NCBI GenBank assembly: GCA_003153315.1
Contig: PLYA01000077.1
Location: forward strand, 35,250 to 99,249
Direction of reading: 5' to 3'
Length of the DNA stretch: 64,000 nucleotides
Source: Bacteroidota bacterium
GTDB taxonomy: Bacteria > Bacteroidota > Bacteroidia > B-17B0 > Aurantibacillaceae
Part shown: piece by piece, positions 7,371 to 16,030 of the stretch
How the letters are laid out: every line of letters begins with the position of its first letter
Numbering within the stretch: the stretch's first letter is position 1
The notes under the pieces: model-generated
Seen by the model: the letters and a program-made list of their open reading frames with translations, nothing else
What the model was told of the DNA's origin: nothing
The model's database searches: none
Made by a program: the position numbers and the translations under genes

Positions 7371-10300
7371 CTACCCTATTTTTATTCCGATAATAATTAT
7401 ATCATCTACCTGTTCTAAATTACCGCGCCAATGTTCAAATTCAGTTTCAAGCGCTTCTTTTTGAGTCTCCATCGGTTTGTTGTTATTCAATACTAAGAGT
7501 TGCTGCATTTGGCGGTATTTATATTTCTTGCCTTTATCGCCGCCAAACTGGTCGGCAAAACCATCGCTAAACATATAAATTACATCATCTTTCTCTATCT
7601 TAAATGTATGGTTGGTATATAATTTATTAACATCGTTATTGCCAATGTATATGTTATCTGCATCGTATTCAATTAACTTATTATCGCGTACTAAATAGAT
7701 AGAGTTAAATGCTCCGGCATATTCAACAGTATATGTATCAAAATTTAATTTACATATAGATAAATCCATTCCGTCTCTAATTTCAATACCATCCACCTTA
7801 TTATGTAAAGATTGTTCTACCAGTTTATCTAACCTGTTTAAAATAGCAGCAGGTGTTTTATTCACATCTGCATTAAAGGCCGTATTTAATAAGTTGCTGG
7901 CCTCTATACTTAATAGCGCGCCCGGCACACCATGTCCGGTACAATCTACGGCAGCTATATAAATATTATTGCCATCCTGTTTAAGCCAATAAAAATCTCC
8001 GCTAACTATATCTTTTGGTTTAAATAAAATAAAGTAGTTGCGTAAATACTTTTTAAGGGTTTCTTCTTTAGGGAGTATAGCATTTTGAATATATTTTGCA
8101 TAACGAATCGAATCTGTGATATTTTTGTTTTTCTCGGCAAGCTCGGAGTTCTTCACAGCCAATTGTTCGGTGCGTTCTTTTACTTTATTTTCTAATAAGG
8201 CATTAGCAAGTTTTAAATTACGTGTTCTTACTCTATCAAAGACAAACACACTAAAAACAAGTACAAGAGCAATTAACAAATAAAACAAAGCGGTTTGCCA
8301 AAAAGGTGGTTTTACTTTAAATTTGTATGAACTTGCCTCACTGCACACATCATTATTATTATAGGCTCTTACCTTAAATGTATAATCACCTGCCGGTAAA
8401 TTAGTATAAACAGCTTCTTGTAAAGCTTTGGCAGGTATCCAACCATGATCAAACCCTTCAAGCGTATATTCATATCTAATTTTATCCGGAGAAGTCAAGC
8501 TAACTCCTATAAATTTAAATGTGATATTGTTTTGTTTGTAGGTAAAAATATTATCCGCAGGAAAAGGCGCATCCTGCAATTGAATTTTAATACCTGTAAC
8601 TTTTGTAATCGGAGCTAAGGTATTGGGTGTTTCTTCCTTAGGATTAAAACGAACGGCTCCCATAATGCTTCCAAACCAAAGGTTCCCCTTTCTATCAGTG
8701 CAGGCAGCATTGGGGTTGCATTCTACTCCATTAAAACCTTCATTCTTCCCGTAATGATAGAACTTATTTTGTTTTACGTCAAATTTCTCTATACCCCTAT
8801 TATCGCCAATCCATATATTATTATCATTATCAATGGTAATAGAAAAAGGAGATTCTGTTTTTAATCCTTGTTCTTTGTTATAATTAGTAAACGTTTTTCC
8901 GTTATACTTAAATAAACCACCGCCATAACAACCAAACCATAAGTTATGGGTTTTATCTTCATTAATACAAAGAATAAATTTTTGTTTCAAGCCATCGTCT
9001 TCTGTATATTTTTTAAAGGTTGCGCCATCATATACACACAGATTTCCTCCTAAAGCGCCAATCCACAATAAACCTTTGCTATCTTTAAATATGCGGTAAA
9101 TGTGGTTTCCACCCAATCCATCAGCTTCTGTAAAGTTTCTAAACTCATTTGTATTGGGGTTAAAACGGGTAGCACCCGCTTTTGTACCAAACCATAAGTC
9201 TCCTGTTTTATCCTCGGCAATGGTATAAACCATTTCGTTTGCCAAACCATCTTTTACCCCGTAATTTTTAAATTTATCTGTGCCTTTGGGCAGCATGCAT
9301 ACACCGCTAAAAGCGGTACCAAACCACATATTACCTTTGCTATCCTGAAAAGAAGAAAGTATCACATTGGATGTCAGTCCTTGTTTTTCGTTGTATTGTG
9401 TAAGCTGGTGATTTTCTATTTTTCCATCTCTTTCATAACTGAAAGTCATTTTTGACAAGCCGTTATTAGTACCCATCCAAATATTATTTTCACTATCTGC
9501 AAATACACTCCAAACAATATTATTAGGTAGATTATCAGCTTCATCAAAGGTTTGCATAAAATCTCCGCGATATTGATTAAGCCCCAAATCGGTTCCAATC
9601 CAAATACTATTTTCTCTGTCTTGATAAATGGCATTTACATTAAAATAATTTAATCCTTGTCGGGTGCTATATGTATTAAAAAACCCGTTTTTAATAGCAT
9701 CCTCTGTGAACAAATTCTTTTTTGTGTTGAAAATTGAAGCCCCGCCGCCGATAGTTCCTACCCAAATAGTTTTTTTATTGTCTTCGTAAATTGTTTTAAT
9801 AAAAGTTGACTTTAATCCGGAAGATTCGTTGAATACAATTTGATTTTTTGTTAAATAAGATTTCCAATCTTTAATATTACCTGATACAGAAACCATAGCA
9901 ATTCCAGCATCAGCTGAACCAATTACCAAAACATTTGAAGAAGTATACTTGATGGCTGTAATATTTTTGCTAAACAAACCATTTGTTTTTGTTATACGGG
10001 TATAAGAAGCAGGATTGGTAATTGAGTTAGTTAAGTTAACAACTGTAATACCTGAATCGGTTGCCATCCACATGTTTTTATTGGCATCAGAACATATATC
10101 ATACACCGTATTACTGGAAAGCCCATCTTTGTTTGAAAGTGCAAACATTTTTTTACTTTCTGCATCAAAAATAAATACGCCTGCACCTTCTGTAGCAATC
10201 CATAATTTACCAGTAAAATCTTGTATAATGGCACGTATGGTTTTTAGCTTGGTATATTCTTCCAGATTAAGGTTTTCTAATTGCTGTGTACTTACATTAA

Positions 10301-10604
10301 AACGAGTAACTCCTCCTGCCCAATGCCCGAACCAAATATTTCCATCTTTATCTTTAAATGAACAGGTTATCCAATCCTCTGCCAAGTTGGTAGCTTTTGT
10401 ATAGGATACCCATTCCGTACCATTGTATTTAGAAAGCCCTGCAATAGTTCCCACAAACAGGTTCCCATCATTATCCTGTGTAATGCTTTGTATTTGATTT
10501 TGAACCAAACCTTGGTCCATACCATAATTAATAAAGCTGGTGGTTTGTGCATTTACTAAAATGCTAAGAAAAACCATCCATATTATAAATATTTTCCCAT
10601 TCAT
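7371..10604 (-). CDS. two-component-regulator propeller / Y_Y_Y sensor fused to SpoIIE (PP2C) phosphatase
   Basis: The protein is 1077 residues. A signal peptide (about 1-20) is followed by two seven-bladed Reg_prop propellers built from repeats with an -D--GN-W-GT pattern (to about residue 660). A Y_Y_Y domain (about 690-765) with the YTLEGFDHGW motif comes next, then one membrane segment (FYLLIALVLVFSVFVF) and a short coiled coil. The C-terminal SpoIIE/PP2C domain has metal-binding motifs SGDFYW, DCTGHGVPGA and SDGFADQFGG (about residue 1013). Reg_prop/Y_Y_Y sensors usually end in a histidine kinase, so here periplasmic sensing should instead control dephosphorylation of Ser/Thr, probably an anti-sigma antagonist. 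It starts 1 nt after the stop of the coiled-coil gene, so co-transcription is very likely. Confidence 0.92.
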   Translation of the reverse strand: MNGKIFIIWMVFLSILVNAQTTSFINYGMDQGLVQNQIQSITQDNDGNLFVGTIAGLSKYNGTEWVSYTKATNLAEDWITCSFKDKDGNIWFGHWAGGVTRFNVSTQQLENLNLEEYTKLKTIRAIIQDFTGKLWIATEGAGVFIFDAESKKMFALSNKDGLSSNTVYDICSDANKNMWMATDSGITVVNLTNSITNPASYTRITKTNGLFSKNITAIKYTSSNVLVIGSADAGIAMVSVSGNIKDWKSYLTKNQIVFNESSGLKSTFIKTIYEDNKKTIWVGTIGGGASIFNTKKNLFTEDAIKNGFFNTYSTRQGLNYFNVNAIYQDRENSIWIGTDLGLNQYRGDFMQTFDEADNLPNNIVWSVFADSENNIWMGTNNGLSKMTFSYERDGKIENHQLTQYNEKQGLTSNVILSSFQDSKGNMWFGTAFSGVCMLPKGTDKFKNYGVKDGLANEMVYTIAEDKTGDLWFGTKAGATRFNPNTNEFRNFTEADGLGGNHIYRIFKDSKGLLWIGALGGNLCVYDGATFKKYTEDDGLKQKFILCINEDKTHNLWFGCYGGGLFKYNGKTFTNYNKEQGLKTESPFSITIDNDNNIWIGDNRGIEKFDVKQNKFYHYGKNEGFNGVECNPNAACTDRKGNLWFGSIMGAVRFNPKEETPNTLAPITKVTGIKIQLQDAPFPADNIFTYKQNNITFKFIGVSLTSPDKIRYEYTLEGFDHGWIPAKALQEAVYTNLPAGDYTFKVRAYNNNDVCSEASSYKFKVKPPFWQTALFYLLIALVLVFSVFVFDRVRTRNLKLANALLENKVKERTEQLAVKNSELAEKNKNITDSIRYAKYIQNAILPKEETLKKYLRNYFILFKPKDIVSGDFYWLKQDGNNIYIAAVDCTGHGVPGALLSIEASNLLNTAFNADVNKTPAAILNRLDKLVEQSLHNKVDGIEIRDGMDLSICKLNFDTYTVEYAGAFNSIYLVRDNKLIEYDADNIYIGNNDVNKLYTNHTFKIEKDDVIYMFSDGFADQFGGDKGKKYKYRQMQQLLVLNNNKPMETQKEALETEFEHWRGNLEQVDDIIIIGIKIG

Positions 10605-10605
10605 A

Positions 10606-11928
10606 TTACTGTATGTTATATTGCGCTAATTCTTTTAAATAATTCTGTTCTTCAATTTCTTTATCATTTTTATAATAGTAGTTTAAACCCCATGTAAAAC
10701 TTTCTCTTCGATATGTAATTTTATTAATTCCGTTAGAAATATTGTATGTGAAAGTGGTTTTGAAAGTCCCTTTTTCTATATCAGAGCTAATACCTATAAT
10801 GCCTGCGGGTTTATAATTTTTTACTTCCGGGAATTTTTTAATCAAAGAATACCTGATGTCTCTTTCATTAAAGGCAGTTTGTCTTATAAGTGTAAGCATT
10901 TCTTTGTTTTTAATACCGCTATTTAAAACCGCTTGTTTATTACGAGTTTTAGAGTCAAACATGACCTGTTCACTTTTAGCTTTTACTTCAGCTTCTTTTT
11001 TTAGTGTTTCTATTACTTCGGTAACTTGAGCTTTATTTTTCTCTTTTTTAAACTGGGATTCCTTTTCTGTACGCTCATTTGTAGCTACAATTTTAAGTAA
11101 GTCACTCTCATAGGTAGCTCGTATGGCTTTATTTTGTTTTTCCTTTATATTTCGTTTTTCTTTATCAATAGTTAGCTGAACTTCTTCTGATGCCATAGAT
11201 TGTTTTGATTCAGTTTCTTGTGAGGCAATTTGATTCCTTGAATCATTCTTGTTTTTATCGGGGCGAGCTTTTTCATCAGCCAGTTTTTTTATGCGATCGG
11301 CTTCTTCCTGTGCATGTCTTTGTGCATCAGCTAACTGTTGTTGCCTTTCTTTCTCTTCGGCATCTCGTTTTCTTTGTTCGGCTTCCAGTTTCAGTTTAGC
11401 ATCCAGTTCTTTCTTTTCTTTTTCGGCAGCAAGCTGCATATCTCGTTTTTTTATCTCTTCCGGGTCTACATATAACTTCTCTAAAAAATCCTGCCCATAA
11501 GTTTCATCATCTCTAAAGGTCTTCTTACCATCGTAATTTATTTTTGAAAAAGGGTTTTTAAAACTACCATAATTGATGCTTGGATTGTTATATTCAAAAA
11601 AAGGTACTTCTCCGTCATAAATAGGAAAAATACTTTTATCGGCAGGACATTTGGATGCGTATATCATCAGGTACATATCAGCTGACCCTGGATAAGAATA
11701 AGTAACTTTGTAATCTACGCCAAAATCTAAGAAAAACTGATATTTGCCATTTTTACTGGTAGTTAGCTCTGTAACTTTTACACTTCCTTTATATACGGCT
11801 ATATTTGCCCCTTTAAGCGGTTGGTGATTTTTAATGCAACGCCCGTCAAACTCCAAATAACCTTTCTCTTGCGAGAATATACTCAGGCTAAAGAAAAGGA
11901 AACATAGAAGACAGGTAAATTTCTGCAT
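10606..11928 (-). CDS. exported coiled-coil protein with N-terminal carboxypeptidase-regulatory-like domain
   Basis: The protein is 440 residues. A signal peptide ends near residue 19 (SIFSQ). Residues about 22-95 look like a CarboxypepD_reg/SpaA-like beta domain (GYLEFDGRCIKNHQPLKGANIAVYKG is its first part, split here for description). Residues about 150-340 are a highly charged coiled coil rich in K, E, Q and A. A C-terminal beta-rich stretch (about 360-425) ends YLKELAQYNIQ. No enzymatic motif. It is directly upstream of the propeller-SpoIIE gene (1-nt gap) and 52 nt downstream of a LytTR regulator gene on the same strand, so it may be part of the same periplasmic signalling unit. Function unknown. 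Confidence 0.8.
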   Translation of the reverse strand: MQKFTCLLCFLFFSLSIFSQEKGYLEFDGRCIKNHQPLKGANIAVYKGSVKVTELTTSKNGKYQFFLDFGVDYKVTYSYPGSADMYLMIYASKCPADKSIFPIYDGEVPFFEYNNPSINYGSFKNPFSKINYDGKKTFRDDETYGQDFLEKLYVDPEEIKKRDMQLAAEKEKKELDAKLKLEAEQRKRDAEEKERQQQLADAQRHAQEEADRIKKLADEKARPDKNKNDSRNQIASQETESKQSMASEEVQLTIDKEKRNIKEKQNKAIRATYESDLLKIVATNERTEKESQFKKEKNKAQVTEVIETLKKEAEVKAKSEQVMFDSKTRNKQAVLNSGIKNKEMLTLIRQTAFNERDIRYSLIKKFPEVKNYKPAGIIGISSDIEKGTFKTTFTYNISNGINKITYRRESFTWGLNYYYKNDKEIEEQNYLKELAQYNIQ

Positions 11929-11980
11929 AATAAAAACCGACTGAAATTAAGTAATAAAAGCGAGTGGCGCAAAAGCAACA

Positions 11981-12724
11981 TTAAACGTTTTTAAGAGCTT
12001 CTAAAAACTCATCTTTCTTGCGGCGGGCAACTTCTATCTTTGTTTCATCTCTCATAATGGCAAATCCTTCCTTTTCATAACGCGCCACATATTTTACATT
12101 AACCAAATGGTGGCGGTGGATACGTACAAATTCCTTTTCAGACAATAACTCTTCATAATGTTTTAGTCCGTAGGCAACCAAAAATCTTTTACTATTGGCC
12201 ATAAAAAACATGGTATAACTTCCCTCTGCCTCGCATCGTATGATATCTTTGGTATATACCATTTCATAAGCCGTTCCGGTGGGCAGGGTTATTTTTTGGT
12301 AGCTATTGCTGCTTTCTCTTAAATTATCTAACAGTTGGGTTAAGTTTTCCACAGTATTCAGGTTGCTTTTTTTCTGAACAAGTTTATTTACCGCTTCCTT
12401 TAGTTCTTCAACATCAATAGGTTTTAAAAGATAATCTAATGCAGAGTATTTTATGGCTTTAATAGCATGTTTATCTGTAGCTGTAGTAAAAATAACATCA
12501 AAAGTAATGGGTGATAATTTCTCTAACAAATCAAAGCCCGTACCATCAGGCATAGTAATATCCAAAAAAACAATATCGGGCTTATGGGTTTGAATTTCTT
12601 CTAAGGCCTTTTTTACATTAGCAGCAGTGGCTACCACTTCAATATCTTTGCAGTACTTATGTATTAAAGAGTTTAGTAACTGGCGACTTTTTGTTTCATC
12701 TTCAACAAGTATAGCTGTAATCAT
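11981..12724 (-). CDS. LytTR-family response regulator
   Basis: 247 residues, cytosolic. The receiver domain (1-120) has the acidic pair at residues 8-9 (VEDE), the phospho-acceptor Asp55 (IVFLDITMPDGTG), the FTTA threonine and the LLKPI lysine. The C-terminal LytTR DNA-binding domain (about 145-245) contains CEAEGSYTMFF, FVRIHRHHLVNVKYV and VARRKKDEF. The usual partner is a LytS-type histidine kinase, but none is adjacent. Instead the gene is followed by the coiled-coil and propeller-SpoIIE genes on the same strand, 52 nt away. It is therefore either an orphan or works with the phosphatase unit. Confidence 0.95.
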   Translation of the reverse strand: MITAILVEDETKSRQLLNSLIHKYCKDIEVVATAANVKKALEEIQTHKPDIVFLDITMPDGTGFDLLEKLSPITFDVIFTTATDKHAIKAIKYSALDYLLKPIDVEELKEAVNKLVQKKSNLNTVENLTQLLDNLRESSNSYQKITLPTGTAYEMVYTKDIIRCEAEGSYTMFFMANSKRFLVAYGLKHYEELLSEKEFVRIHRHHLVNVKYVARYEKEGFAIMRDETKIEVARRKKDEFLEALKNV

Positions 12725-12796
12725 ATGTAGTAAATTTAAGGCTCAAAGTACAAAATAATAACATAATGTTTTTTTGAACTAATAAAAAATAAGAAC

Positions 12797-12804
12797 TATT
12801 TTCG
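12797..12804 (+). promoter_or_regulatory. probable -7 element of tRNA-Leu
   Basis: TATTTTCG, 7 of 8 matches to TAnnTTTG, 19 nt before the mature tRNA 5' end. Confidence 0.4.
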
Positions 12805-12823
12805 CAGTCCAATTTTAATGAAT

Positions 12824-12907
12824 GCCCGGATGGCGGAATTGGTAGACGCGCTGGTCTCAAACACCAGTATCTTCACGGATATGTCGGTTCGACCCCGACT
12901 TCGGGTA
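12824..12907 (+). tRNA. tRNA-Leu (anticodon CAA)
   Basis: The gene is 84 nt and folds as a class II tRNA. Acceptor stem GCCCGGA pairs with TTCGGGT (one G-T pair at each end). The D-loop contains GGTAGACGC, the anticodon stem CTGGT/ACCAG encloses CTCAAAC with anticodon CAA, and the long variable arm is a leucine feature. The T arm is GTCGG-TTCGACC-CCGAC. Discriminator A at 12907. The CCA end is not encoded (ACAA follows). It reads UUG codons. Confidence 0.95.
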
Positions 12908-12918
12908 CAATAATTAAG

Positions 12919-12947
12919 AAGCTATCAGAAATGATGGCTTTTTTTTT
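12919..12947 (+). terminator. intrinsic terminator after tRNA-Leu
   Basis: 8-bp stem (AAGCTATC with GATGGCTT, one G-T pair) and a 6-nt loop, followed by a run of nine T. It lies 11 nt after the tRNA. A TATCTTTA sequence at 12951-12958 directly after it is a candidate -7 element for rbfA. Confidence 0.8.
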
Positions 12948-12979
12948 CAGTATCTTTAAGACTTTAATTTTATCATTAA

Positions 12980-13315
12980 ATGGAAAGTATCAGGCAAAGT
13001 AAAGTAGGTAAGTTAATTCAGAAAGAACTTGCCGAAATATTCAGAAGTGAAGCAAAGAACCTATTTGGTGGAGCTTTTATTACGGTTACCGTGGTGCGTC
13101 TTACGCCCGATATGGGCTTGGCAAAGGTTTATCTTAGCATCATGGATAAGAATAAAGAAAATATATTAAAGAACGTTACCCTGCATGTAAAAGAAATCCG
13201 CAAGCGTTTGGGCAATATGGTTGGTAAACAATTACGGATTACTCCAGACCTCGTTTTTTATATCGATGATTCGCTGGATTATGCCATGAAAATAGAAGAA
13301 CTTCTTAAAAAATAA
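12980..13315 (+). CDS. rbfA: 30S ribosome-binding factor A
   Basis: 111 residues. Assists late 30S subunit maturation and 16S 5'-end processing by binding the nascent small subunit. The single KH-like domain is recognisable from the opening RQSKVGKLIQKELAEIF helix, the FITVTVVRLTPDMGLAKVYLSI strands and the IRKRLGNMVGKQLRITPDLVFYIDDSLDYAMKIEELL C-terminal part (described in pieces of the family pattern). Typical length. It sits 61 nt before a FtsX/LolC-type permease on the same strand, and the pair may be co-transcribed. A TATCTTTA element lies about 21 nt upstream, after the tRNA terminator. Confidence 0.95.
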   Translation: MESIRQSKVGKLIQKELAEIFRSEAKNLFGGAFITVTVVRLTPDMGLAKVYLSIMDKNKENILKNVTLHVKEIRKRLGNMVGKQLRITPDLVFYIDDSLDYAMKIEELLKK

Positions 13316-13375
13316 TTCTTGACCCGAGCCTTTGGCGAACACCATGATACCATACTATACTAAAAGAAAGCGATC

Positions 13376-14599
13376 ATGAACGTTGCTCTTTATATAGCAC
13401 GGAGGTATTTTGTTGCAAAAAAATCTACCAATGCCATAACCATTATCAGTTGGATTTCAGTATTGGCCATTGCCGTTGGAACAAGTGCTTTAATTATCAT
13501 CCTTTCTGGGATGAATGGTTTAACCGGATTGGTGCAAACACTTTACAACTCTTTCAATCCTGATATTAAAATTACTGCTGTTAGCGGAAAAGTATTTACG
13601 GCCGATGATAAATATATTACGCAACTAAAAAGTATAAACGGTGTAGCTTATATAAGCAGAACCCTGGATGATAACATGTTGCTTAAATATAACGACCAGT
13701 TACAAATTACGCATATAAAAGGTGTAGATGAGAATTTTACTGCCGTTACCCGTTTTGACACCTTGATTGCAGAAGGAAATTTTATTTCTGAACAAGCCAA
13801 ACAACACGATTTGGTTTTAGGCAAAGGTGTGGCTTTCCGTTTAGGTGTTGGGTTGCATACTAACTTTACGCCTGTTTGTGTGTTTTGCCCTAAACGTGGA
13901 AACAATTCAGGCATAAATCCCGAGGATGCTTTTAATGAAGAGAAATGTTACCCATCAGGTTTCTTTACCATTAATGATGATTTTGATTTTACCTATGGCT
14001 TAATTTCATACGAAGTTGCGCGAGATTTACTGCAATACCCTGTCAATAGCGTTAGCGCTTTGGAAATTGCTTTAAAACCTAATGCCGATGCAGATGTAAT
14101 TAAAAAAGAAATTCAAAAAGCTACCGGAGATAAGTTTATTATAAAGAATAAGTATGAGCAGAATGATGTGCTTTTTAAAACCCTTAAAACAGAAAAACTC
14201 TGGACATTTATTATTCTTGCCTTCGTACTGCTTATTGCCACTTTTAATATTATTGGTGCGCTAACCATGCTTATCATCGAAAAGAAGAAAGATGTAAAAA
14301 CCCTTTCTGCCATGGGTGCTGATGTTAACCTAATCCGTAAAATATTTATGACGGAAGGATTAATGATAATTTTTATCGGTTCTTTTATAGGTATTTTATT
14401 AGGATATGTTTTATGCTTACTACAACAACATTATGGATTTGTAACTTTTGAAGAAGGTTACATTGTAGATGCTTATCCAATTGATGTGCGCTTTAGTGAT
14501 TTTGTTTTAATTATGGCTACGGTGCTTGGTGCAGGTTTTATTGCTGCTATTTATCCGGTAAGGGTATTTACCAAGCAAAATCTTTTATTGCAGGATTAA
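13376..14599 (+). CDS. FtsX-like / LolC-LolE type ABC transporter permease
   Basis: 407 residues. Inner-membrane permease of the MacB/FtsX superfamily, most like lipoprotein-releasing LolC/E, which together with an ATPase extracts lipoproteins for transport to the outer membrane. The MNVALYIARRYFVAKKSTNAI start is typical of LolC/E. TM1 is at about 22-46, followed by a periplasmic domain at about 50-265. TM2 is at about 272-298, TM3 at about 322-345 and TM4 at about 368-395. No ATPase gene is adjacent in this window. The gene ends 4 nt from the convergent YkgJ-like gene. Confidence 0.88.
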   Translation: MNVALYIARRYFVAKKSTNAITIISWISVLAIAVGTSALIIILSGMNGLTGLVQTLYNSFNPDIKITAVSGKVFTADDKYITQLKSINGVAYISRTLDDNMLLKYNDQLQITHIKGVDENFTAVTRFDTLIAEGNFISEQAKQHDLVLGKGVAFRLGVGLHTNFTPVCVFCPKRGNNSGINPEDAFNEEKCYPSGFFTINDDFDFTYGLISYEVARDLLQYPVNSVSALEIALKPNADADVIKKEIQKATGDKFIIKNKYEQNDVLFKTLKTEKLWTFIILAFVLLIATFNIIGALTMLIIEKKKDVKTLSAMGADVNLIRKIFMTEGLMIIFIGSFIGILLGYVLCLLQQHYGFVTFEEGYIVDAYPIDVRFSDFVLIMATVLGAGFIAAIYPVRVFTKQNLLLQD

Positions 14600-14603
14600 T
14601 TAT

Positions 14604-15089
14604 TTACCCTAATTTTTCTTTTACCTCTTCTACAATCTTCAGTACTGCCGGACATACTAAGGTGTTTTTGTAGGTTAAATCTAAAATCTGGTGCATGTTC
14701 TTTCGATTAGTATGAGGATATTCTCTGCAGGCAGTAGGGCGGTCTTCATATACGCTGCAATAATTATCGGCTCCTAAAAACGGACAAGGGGCTTGTTTCA
14801 GCACGTAATCTTTATCCTCGTCTATCTTTAAATATTTCTCTATAAATTCAAATGGTTTCATGCGCAGGCGTTTAGCCACTCGTTCAATATCTTTCTGGTA
14901 AAAAATGGGGCTGGTGGTTTTACAGCAGTTAGCACAAGTAAGGCAATCTATCTGCTCGAAAACTTCTTCATGCGCAGCATGAAAAACATCATCCAAATTA
15001 CGGATTTTCTTTTGCTTAATCTTTTTAAGGAAAGCTTTGTTGGAAGCACTTTGTGATTTAGATTTTTCGGAGAACGACTCTAAATCCAT
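14604..15089 (-). CDS. YkgJ/UPF0153-type cysteine-cluster protein (zinc or Fe-S binding)
   Basis: 161 residues. Carries the conserved cysteine set of the YkgJ/UPF0153 family: CLTCANCC near residue 50, CPFLGADNYCSVYEDRPTACREYPH near residue 102, and a late Cys (VCPAV) near residue 144. The family is thought to bind a metal cluster, but its function is not settled. Its start overlaps the last base of the FtsB/DivIC-like gene stop, so the two are translationally coupled. Confidence 0.85.
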   Translation of the reverse strand: MDLESFSEKSKSQSASNKAFLKKIKQKKIRNLDDVFHAAHEEVFEQIDCLTCANCCKTTSPIFYQKDIERVAKRLRMKPFEFIEKYLKIDEDKDYVLKQAPCPFLGADNYCSVYEDRPTACREYPHTNRKNMHQILDLTYKNTLVCPAVLKIVEEVKEKLG

Positions 15090-15385
15090 TATTTTTTCAC
15101 GATAACAAACACATCTTCGTTATCCCTTTTCATCAGATATGTTTCGCGGGCAAACTTTTCCAGACTTTTCTGGTTAGTATTTAACTCTTCAATAGCCTGA
15201 TTATTGGACTTAATTTCATGTAAATAATAGTCCCGCTCTTTCTCCAATTTTAAAACCTGCTGCTTTAAATCGTATTGCGTAAAAATATCATTCCTGTCAA
15301 AAAAGGTAAGCCATACCGCTAAACCCACAACGGTAATAAGGTATTTGTTGGTTATAACTTTAATTATTTTCTTGAAGAGAATCAT
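15089..15385 (-). CDS. septum formation initiator family protein (FtsB/DivIC-like)
   Basis: 98 residues. Small bitopic divisome protein. A short cytoplasmic start is followed by one membrane segment at about residues 13-30 (YLITVVGLAVWLTFF). The periplasmic coiled coil (about 38-75, DLKQQVLKLEKERDYYLHEIK) and the ARETYLMKRDNEDVFVI C-terminal motif are characteristic of FtsB/DivIC. It probably acts with FtsL in septal cell-wall synthesis. A -7 element lies only 6 nt before the start codon. The stop overlaps the next gene start by one base. Confidence 0.88.
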   Translation of the reverse strand: MILFKKIIKVITNKYLITVVGLAVWLTFFDRNDIFTQYDLKQQVLKLEKERDYYLHEIKSNNQAIEELNTNQKSLEKFARETYLMKRDNEDVFVIVKK

Positions 15386-15391
15386 ATACTA

Positions 15392-15399
15392 CAAAGATA
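15392..15399 (-). promoter_or_regulatory. -7 element 6 nt before the FtsB/DivIC-like start codon
   Basis: On the minus strand this reads TATCTTTG, a full match to TAnnTTTG. Only 6 nt separate it from the ATG, which predicts a transcript start at or next to the start codon. Confidence 0.55.
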
Positions 15400-15454
15400 T
15401 ATTTTAAAGAGTCCTTTTATTAAATCAAATCATTTCTTTATTAAAAGGCCTTTG

Positions 15455-16024
15455 TTAAAAAACCTTCTTCAACCTGACTTCTGTATTTTGATAGGTGGCC
15501 AAGCTTTCAATATCGGCATCTATCTTTTTTATCCAGGTATGCTGCTCATCGTGTGCCATAGAGTAATCAGTGTCTTCATCATATTTATCCTGAAAGGCAT
15601 CCATTTCCTTATCAATAATGGTATACAAAGAATCAAGTTTTTGTTCCGCATCATTCTTATCCTTCACTTTTATCTCATTCAATTGCTTTCTAAGCTTTCT
15701 GGCATAAAGTTCTACAATATCAAAATGCCTTTGTTCATGAGCTAATAATGCATCATCAATATAACTGTTTTTCCATGAATCTTTAGGATAAAATACTGCT
15801 TTTACACTTGCTACGATATTTTTATCCGCATTTATATAAATAGTTCTATACATGCTATAAACGGTAGAGGCTGCGGCAAAACGTTTTTGTTTTTTGCCTT
15901 TGTAATCATCCCAGGTAAGGCGACGACCTTTTTGCCAGAACATTTTTTCTTCATTTCCATCGTCTTGTGTGAAAGATGTGTTGGAGCAACTAACCAATAA
16001 AAGCAAGGCAATATAAAGGCGCAT
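15455..16024 (-). CDS. DUF922-like lipoprotein, putative zinc protease
   Basis: 189 residues. The N-terminus has a lipoprotein signal (LLLLVSCSNTS, lipobox Cys near residue 13), so it is expected to be membrane-anchored in the periplasm or on the surface. The LTWDDYKG motif near residue 36 and a HEQRHFDI segment near residue 97 match the DUF922 pattern, whose HExxH-like site led to its prediction as a Zn-dependent protease. The rest is helical and rich in charged residues. It lies 6 nt downstream of the O-methyltransferase gene, so it is probably co-transcribed with it. No activity is established for the family as far as I know. Confidence 0.75.
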   Translation of the reverse strand: MRLYIALLLLVSCSNTSFTQDDGNEEKMFWQKGRRLTWDDYKGKKQKRFAAASTVYSMYRTIYINADKNIVASVKAVFYPKDSWKNSYIDDALLAHEQRHFDIVELYARKLRKQLNEIKVKDKNDAEQKLDSLYTIIDKEMDAFQDKYDEDTDYSMAHDEQHTWIKKIDADIESLATYQNTEVRLKKVF

Positions 16025-16030
16025 TTTATT

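Noticed and set aside
10015..10404. Opposite-strand and other-frame reading frames inside large genes (for example inside the propeller-SpoIIE gene)
   Set aside because: They are shadows of well-supported genes and show no own domains or promoters.
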